From Roseiarcus sp963813555 (GTDB taxonomy: Bacteria; Pseudomonadota; Alphaproteobacteria; Rhizobiales; Beijerinckiaceae), in assembly GCA_963813555.1 (NCBI GenBank), contig CAWEZX010000011.1, positions 124,001-188,000 on the forward strand: a DNA stretch of 64,000 nt, read 5' to 3'. Made by a program: the position numbers and the translations under genes. Of the stretch, positions 59,765-64,000 are shown piece after piece. Numbering within the stretch: position 1 is the first letter of the stretch; each line of letters opens with the position of its first letter. The notes under the pieces are model-generated. The model was given only the letters and a program-made list of their open reading frames with translations, did no database searches and was not told the origin of the DNA.

Positions 59765-60230
59765 GGGGAGCAGGACCTTGAGCGGACGGCAAAAAGGAGA
59801 ACGCGCACTAGCAGACCGGTCCGGCCATTAGAAGGGCGGCGCGCTGTGGGGCCCATGAATTGTTGGCAATGTCGGCGTTAGGTTGAGCCAATGGTTTTCA
59901 GGTGAAAACGCGACCCGCGAAGGCCGATTTGGGGGGATGCAATTCTGCACGCGACCCAATTGTTTCAGCGGCTTAGGCCCTCTTATCTGCAACTCCGCGC
60001 AAATCTGGTTTGGCCTCGCCCGCCGACCCTTCCCGGCCGTATTCACCGCCTTGTTGGTTCGAGGCGCCCAGGCCCATGGGCGCTGGCGAGGGAGCGGAGT
60101 GGGCTACAATACCTAAATGTTCTGTTATATAGGTTTGGTCGATGCAATCGATCGCGAACTCGCGTTTGCGCTTCCCTTGCGCGGCCTCGCTTGAAATTCC
60201 CCAACCGGTCAGGTACGGCGCCCGCGGGCA
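59765..60230. other. Intergenic with dispersed repeat copy 2
   Basis: About 465 bases between the ABC exporter start and the DUF4239 gene. It holds the exporter promoter region on one side and the repeat at 59937-59994. No gene or RNA family is recognisable. Confidence 0.45.
59937..59994 (+). repeat. Dispersed repeat, copy 2
   Basis: Matches 33467-33530. The strongest shared blocks are TTCTG-ACGCGACC, GTTTCA/ATTTCA and CTTATCTGCAACTC. Conceptual translation in the same frame gives FCTRPNCFSGLGPLICNS. Confidence 0.55.
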
Positions 60231-61013
60231 GTGTGGCTGGGGCTGATAATGAGCATTCTACTTATCTGCGTACTCATTTTCGTCTTGTTCATGGTCGCCG
60301 GCTATGCCGGGCTCGCTTTGCAAACGCGGCTCGTGGAGGAGCACAAGACAGGCGAGACGAAAGCCGTGGTCGGCCAGATCTCGGGGCTGGTCAGCCTTCT
60401 TCTGGCGCTGGTCCTCGGAACACTCATTGGCGTCAGCTTCGCTTACTATTCAACGCAGAAGGCCAATTTGGAGACCTTCTCCGCTCAGATCCTCCGGCTT
60501 GATCAGGCGTTGGCGCAATATGGGCTCGAGACCAAGCCCCTGCGCGACAAGATCAAGGAGGGTATCGTCAAAGGCTATCAGACCTTCTGGGGCAGCGGGG
60601 ACGTCGATCCCAACACCCTGACCGTTGAGGCGCCCCTCGCCAACGCGCAAGCGGTCAGCGACTTTCTCGCGACGCTTCAACCGAAAACCGACGCTCAGAA
60701 GGCGGCGCTGGCGACGGCGAACCTGTACGCCAGCATGGTCGAGCAATCGCGGTTGCTGATCTCCCTGCAGGTGGCGAGCGGGCCTGTGTCGTGGTTTTTG
60801 ATTGCGATCCTGGTCTTTTGGACGGCGGCGCTCTTTTTCGGCATCGGGTTATACGCCAAATCGAACGCCCTGGTCACCGCAGCCCTGACATTTGGAGCGC
60901 TGTCGATCGCGTTTGCGATCTTCCTCATCTTCGAATTCGGCCTGCCCTATACCGGCCTGTTCCGGGTTTCGCCCGCCGCGCTTGAGCAAACGATCGAGTT
61001 CATCGACAAGTAA
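60231..61013 (+). CDS. DUF4239 (bestrophin-like) membrane protein
   Basis: A 260-residue inner-membrane protein with helices at the N-terminus (IMSILLICVLIFVLFMVAGYAGLAL, ISGLVSLLLALVLGTLIGVSFAYY). A soluble middle (residues about 85-180) and two to three C-terminal helices (VSWFLIAILVFWTAALFFGIGLYA, ALTFGALSIAFAIFLIFEF) follow. The layout is that of DUF4239, distantly related to bestrophin anion channels. Start GTG 60231 or ATG 60249. No function can be given. It is convergent with the DUF1003 gene. Confidence 0.78.
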   Translation: MWLGLIMSILLICVLIFVLFMVAGYAGLALQTRLVEEHKTGETKAVVGQISGLVSLLLALVLGTLIGVSFAYYSTQKANLETFSAQILRLDQALAQYGLETKPLRDKIKEGIVKGYQTFWGSGDVDPNTLTVEAPLANAQAVSDFLATLQPKTDAQKAALATANLYASMVEQSRLLISLQVASGPVSWFLIAILVFWTAALFFGIGLYAKSNALVTAALTFGALSIAFAIFLIFEFGLPYTGLFRVSPAALEQTIEFIDK

Positions 61014-61039
61014 TCGTTTTGGCGGGCCGTTGAGGCCGT

Positions 61040-61600
61040 TCAGTCGCGCGCGGCTGGCGCGACGCAGGTGTGGACCGCGGCGGTCACGGAGTCGATCCTT
61101 TCGACAAGGGTCCTGATCGTTTCGGTGAGTTCGGTGTTTTGCTTGAGCAGGGTTTCCACCCGCTCGGTGAGCGCCGTGTTCTGCTGCAGCATTTCGATCA
61201 GCATGCCAGACTGTTCCCGCATTTGCCCCTGGCGTTGCTCGCTGATCTGGTGCAGCTCTTCGCGATGCTGCGCGTCAGCGAGGCTTGTCACCTTGTCGCG
61301 GTCGGCCTGACGGGTCTGCGCCAGCAGGATCAGCGGCGCGGCGTAAGCGGCCTGGGTCGAGAAGGCGAGGTTGAGCAGAATGAAGGGGTAGATGTCGAAC
61401 TGGGTCCAGCCCACGGCATTGGCCAAGATCCACAACGCGACAATGATCGTCTGCCCGACAAGGAACGTCGGCGTGCCGAAGAAACGCGCGAAATCCTCCG
61501 CTTTCTTCCCGAACCAGTCGTTTCCGAAGGCGGATTCGAGGTGAGCGTGCGGCAGGTGAAATCTGCGCGCGTGCTCGTCCGGTTCTTGGCGCATGCTCAT
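61040..61600 (-). CDS. DUF1003 membrane protein with C-terminal coiled coil
   Basis: A 186-residue protein. The DUF1003 core shows FGNDWFGKKAEDFARFFGTPTFLVGQTIIVALWILANAVGW and FILLNLAFSTQAAYAAPLILLAQTRQADRDK, with two helices. After residue about 115 comes a Gln/Glu-rich coiled coil (MLQQNTALTERVETLLKQNTELTETIRTLVERID). Start ATG 61600, after GCGAGGG; a longer frame is unlikely. Its role is unknown. Confidence 0.85.
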   Translation of the reverse strand: MSMRQEPDEHARRFHLPHAHLESAFGNDWFGKKAEDFARFFGTPTFLVGQTIIVALWILANAVGWTQFDIYPFILLNLAFSTQAAYAAPLILLAQTRQADRDKVTSLADAQHREELHQISEQRQGQMREQSGMLIEMLQQNTALTERVETLLKQNTELTETIRTLVERIDSVTAAVHTCVAPAARD

Positions 61601-61923
61601 TGGCCCTCGCTTCGCCTCCGGCCGCACGGTGCGGCGGCCTGCGATTCGCGCCCTGACAATACAGAAGTCGGGAAGAATTTCGACGCCACGGGCGGCGCCG
61701 TCGCCGAAACGATGCACAGGCGAAAGCTCGCAATCCTTGGGCCAACGGACAGGCGTCGCCTTGCGGGGCAGCTACGGACTCGCTATGGTCGATTTATTCC
61801 ACCTAATTCCCGCAGGTTAAAATATAAGCAACTGGATGCAGTCGTAAATATAGAATTGCCCTCGTCCGTCGCATCGGGCTCAGAAAAAGTGGCGACGCAA
61901 ACGACAACAATGGGGAAGAAACC
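61601..61923. other. Intergenic upstream of metY
   Basis: About 320 bases, AT-richer near 61790-61850. It contains the short hairpin ACCT/AGGT (61800-61818). I looked for a SAM-II riboswitch, common before met genes in this group, but could not confirm one. No gene is recognisable. Confidence 0.4.
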
Positions 61924-63210
61924 ATGTCCCACAAAGTCGAAACTCTGGCGCTTCACGCTGGTTGGCGCGCCGATCCGGCGACGGGCGCGGTCGCGGTGCC
62001 GATCTACCAGACCACCTCCTATCAGTTCCAGAGCGCCGAGCACGCCGCCAATCTGTTCGCGCTCAAGGAGCTCGGCAACATCTACACCCGGATCATGAAC
62101 CCGACCAATGACGTGCTCGAGAAGCGCGTCGCCGCGCTGGAGGGCGGTGTGGCGGGGCTCGCGCTCGCCAGCGGTCAGGCGGCGTCGGCCTTTTCGATCC
62201 AGAACCTGGCGCGGGCGGGCGACAACGTCGTCTCTTCGACCGACCTTTACGGGGGCACCTGGAACCTGTTCGCCAACACGATGAAGGACCAGGGGATCGA
62301 GGTGCGCTTCGTCGATCCGGCCGATCCTGAGAATTTCCGCAAGGCGACCGACGCGCGCACCCGCGCCTATTACGCCGAGACGCTGCCCAATCCGAAGCTG
62401 ATCGCCTTTCCGATCGCCGAAGTGGCGGCGATCGGCCGTCCGCTCGGCGTTCCGCTGATCATGGACAACACCGCGGCGCCAATTCTGACCAGGCCGTTCG
62501 AACACGGGGCGGCGATCGTCGTCTACTCGTCGACCAAATATCTCGGCGGCCACGGCAACTCGATCGGCGGTCTCATCATAGACGGCGGTAACTTCCCGTG
62601 GGACGAGCACAAGGAGCGCCAGCCCACGCTCAACACGCCGGATCCCAGCTACCACGGCGCGGTGTGGAGCGAAGCGGCCAAGCCGCTCGGGCCGATCGCC
62701 TATATCCTCAAGGCCCGCACCACCCTGTTGCGCGATCTCGGCTCCTGCATGTCGCCGTTCAACGCCTTCCTCACGCTTCAGGGTGTGGAGACGCTGCCGT
62801 TGCGCATCGAGCGCCACTCGGCCAACACCTCCGCGGTCGCGGCCTGGCTCGCCAAGCAGCCTGCGGTTGTGAACGTGATCCACCCCTCGTTTCAGAAAGG
62901 CGAAGCCAAGCGGCGGGCGGAAAAATATCTCAAGGGTGGGCTCGGCGGCCTTGTCGGGTTCGAGATCAAGGGCGGCAGCGACGCGGGGCGAAAATTCATC
63001 GACGCGCTCAAGCTTCTCTATCACGTCGCCAATATCGGCGACGCGCGCTCGCTCGCCATCCATCCGGCGACCACCACGCATTCGCAGCTCACGGCCGAAG
63101 AACAGCTCGCGACCGGCGTGACCGATGACTACGTCCGGCTGTCAATCGGCATCGAGCATATCGACGACATTCTCGCCGATCTCGACCAGGCGCTGAAGGC
63201 GGCAACGTGA
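61924..63210 (+). CDS. metY: O-acetylhomoserine sulfhydrylase (MetY type)
   Basis: A 428-residue PLP enzyme of the Cys/Met-metabolism family, which makes homocysteine from O-acetylhomoserine and sulfide. Typical blocks are VETLALHAGWRADPATGAVAVPIYQTTSYQF, YTRIMNPTNDVLEKRVAALEGG, and LIMDNTAAPIL with the PLP-binding Asp. The PLP Lys is K205 in VVYSSTKYLGGHG. RIEHIDDILADLDQAL-like sequence (GIEHIDDILADLDQAL) ends it. The GGGGAAGAAACC leader gives a good ribosome site. Confidence 0.95.
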   Translation: MSHKVETLALHAGWRADPATGAVAVPIYQTTSYQFQSAEHAANLFALKELGNIYTRIMNPTNDVLEKRVAALEGGVAGLALASGQAASAFSIQNLARAGDNVVSSTDLYGGTWNLFANTMKDQGIEVRFVDPADPENFRKATDARTRAYYAETLPNPKLIAFPIAEVAAIGRPLGVPLIMDNTAAPILTRPFEHGAAIVVYSSTKYLGGHGNSIGGLIIDGGNFPWDEHKERQPTLNTPDPSYHGAVWSEAAKPLGPIAYILKARTTLLRDLGSCMSPFNAFLTLQGVETLPLRIERHSANTSAVAAWLAKQPAVVNVIHPSFQKGEAKRRAEKYLKGGLGGLVGFEIKGGSDAGRKFIDALKLLYHVANIGDARSLAIHPATTTHSQLTAEEQLATGVTDDYVRLSIGIEHIDDILADLDQALKAAT

Positions 63211-63299
63211 CGGGAGCGGTTGGCGCGATAGTGGGAGCGCGATAGGGTCGCGCCGGGGGCGGGCCGGAGGCGGACGCCAACCCAAGTCCGGACGATCCG

Positions 63300-64000
63300 A
63301 TGATCGAGCAGGCGTGGAACGAATATCGTGGCTGGGCCAAGCGGGCGCGATCGCTGCAGGAGAGGAGCGGGCGCTGGAATTTCTGGGCGATGGCCGCGCT
63401 CGTTACGACTGGCGTCCTGGGCGCGGCCTCAGGCTACTTTGGAGCCAATTCGCCGGACTGGCTTCCGGGTTGGCTGGCCAATAAAGAGTTCGCCCGCGCG
63501 CTCGCCTGCGCGGCGGCGGTGGCTTCCGCATTGTCGCTCTATGTGGGGCGCCAGGCTCTTGCGGTCGGCGCGGAATCCGGCTGGCTCCGGGCGCGGGCGA
63601 CCGCCGAAGCGATCAAGTCGGAGTGCTTCCGCTTTGCGGGCGGAGTTGGCGACTACGCGCCGGACAAGGCTTCCGAAGGGGACGCGGCGAGCGCGTTCAT
63701 CGAGCGCCGCAAGGCGCTCGCGGCGCGGGCCGCCGGGGATTCGCTGACGCCTGAGGACGATCCGGTCGGCGCGGCAGGCGACGACCGTCGCCCGTCGCGT
63801 CCGATGATCGACAAGTGGTACCTCACGAACCGGATCGATGGGCAGATCGAGTTCTATAAAAAAGGCCAGGAGAAGAACGAGAGCGCCTATCAGCGGCTGC
63901 AGCTGTGGAGCTTCATCGCCGGCGCGGCAGTCGCCGCGGTGTCGGCGATCGCCGCCGTTTACGGCGCTGAGCTCGCCGCCTGGACCGGCGCGCTGACGAC
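63300..64000 (+). CDS. DUF4231/SLATT-like membrane protein, 3' end cut by the window
   Basis: The frame from ATG 63300 stays open to the window end (233 codons). It begins MIEQAWNEYRGWAKRARSLQ, then two helices (FWAMAALVTTGVLGAASGYF and FARALACAAAVASALSLYVG). A soluble charged part and a second unit follow (IDGQIEFYKKGQEKNESAYQ, LQLWSFIAGAAVAAVSAIAAVYG). The Tyr/Lys-rich amphipathic stretch before the helix pair is typical of DUF4231/SLATT proteins. Some of these are effectors in nucleotide-signalling conflict systems, others are ordinary membrane proteins. It is 89 bases after metY. Confidence 0.7.
   Translation, partial: MIEQAWNEYRGWAKRARSLQERSGRWNFWAMAALVTTGVLGAASGYFGANSPDWLPGWLANKEFARALACAAAVASALSLYVGRQALAVGAESGWLRARATAEAIKSECFRFAGGVGDYAPDKASEGDAASAFIERRKALAARAAGDSLTPEDDPVGAAGDDRRPSRPMIDKWYLTNRIDGQIEFYKKGQEKNESAYQRLQLWSFIAGAAVAAVSAIAAVYGAELAAWTGALT

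Noticed and set aside
58166..59881. 571-codon plus-strand open frame opposite the ABC exporter
   Set aside because: It is a shadow of the GC-rich minus-strand gene; its translation is repetitive Asp/Glu/Arg without a fold.
61771..61923. SAM-II riboswitch upstream of metY
   Set aside because: The region is AT-rich with a short hairpin, but I could not align the P1 stem and the conserved pseudoknot bases. A covariance search would be needed.

Overview
The window is about 64 kb of GC-rich chromosomal DNA from an alphaproteobacterium, most likely order Hyphomicrobiales (Rhizobiales). The evidence is a ctrA gene divergent from fliJ, a GAAC-N7-GAAC LexA box, a probable ROSE RNA thermometer before an hsp20, a three-part proton-translocating transhydrogenase (pntAA-pntAB-pntB), an AapJ-type binding protein and small Cys-repeat secreted proteins. 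A family such as Beijerinckiaceae or Methylocystaceae is a guess. I see no rRNA, tRNA, CRISPR array or phage.

Layout. 0-7.7 kb: the 3' end of a LivF-like ATPase, an EmrAB-type efflux pair with a broken emrA, a beta-carbonic anhydrase-like gene, a MOSC-flavoreductase-ferredoxin fusion and a decayed IS630 transposase. 7.8-21.8 kb: one minus-strand block of seven genes. In transcription order these are a two-partner secretion pair (TpsB transporter, TpsA exoprotein), a secreted caspase-like protease with Sel1-type repeats, then hybrid kinase, CheR, CheB and hybrid kinase. 22-31.4 kb: aldo/keto reductase, Lhr helicase, an intact IS1595 element with a perfect target duplication, a lipoprotein, an L,D-transpeptidase and an orphan amino-acid binding protein. 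31.4-33.3 kb: small secreted proteins and a damaged DUF2721 gene. 33.7-42.6 kb: DMT exporter, SOS-controlled but interrupted dnaE2, a low-GC orphan gene, nucleoside hydrolase, MATE exporter and an alpha/beta hydrolase. 42.6-54 kb: pnt operon, fliJ/ctrA, gltD and gltB. 54-64 kb: threonine aldolase, a proline-rich secreted protein, hsp20, a META-domain protein, an SbmA/BacA-like ABC exporter, DUF4239 and DUF1003 membrane proteins, metY and the start of a DUF4231/SLATT-like membrane protein.

The least described arrangement is the TpsB-TpsA-caspase operon running into the CheR/CheB/hybrid-kinase cluster. It could be a secreted adhesin-protease system with dedicated sensory control, but that link is inference. 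Several conserved genes (gltB, pntB, emrA, DUF2721) carry single-base frameshifts. These may be real decay or consensus errors in the assembly, and raw reads would decide. Two kinds of palindromic element have inserted into coding DNA: one type is present in both dnaE2 and the IS630 transposase, and a second has split dnaE2.
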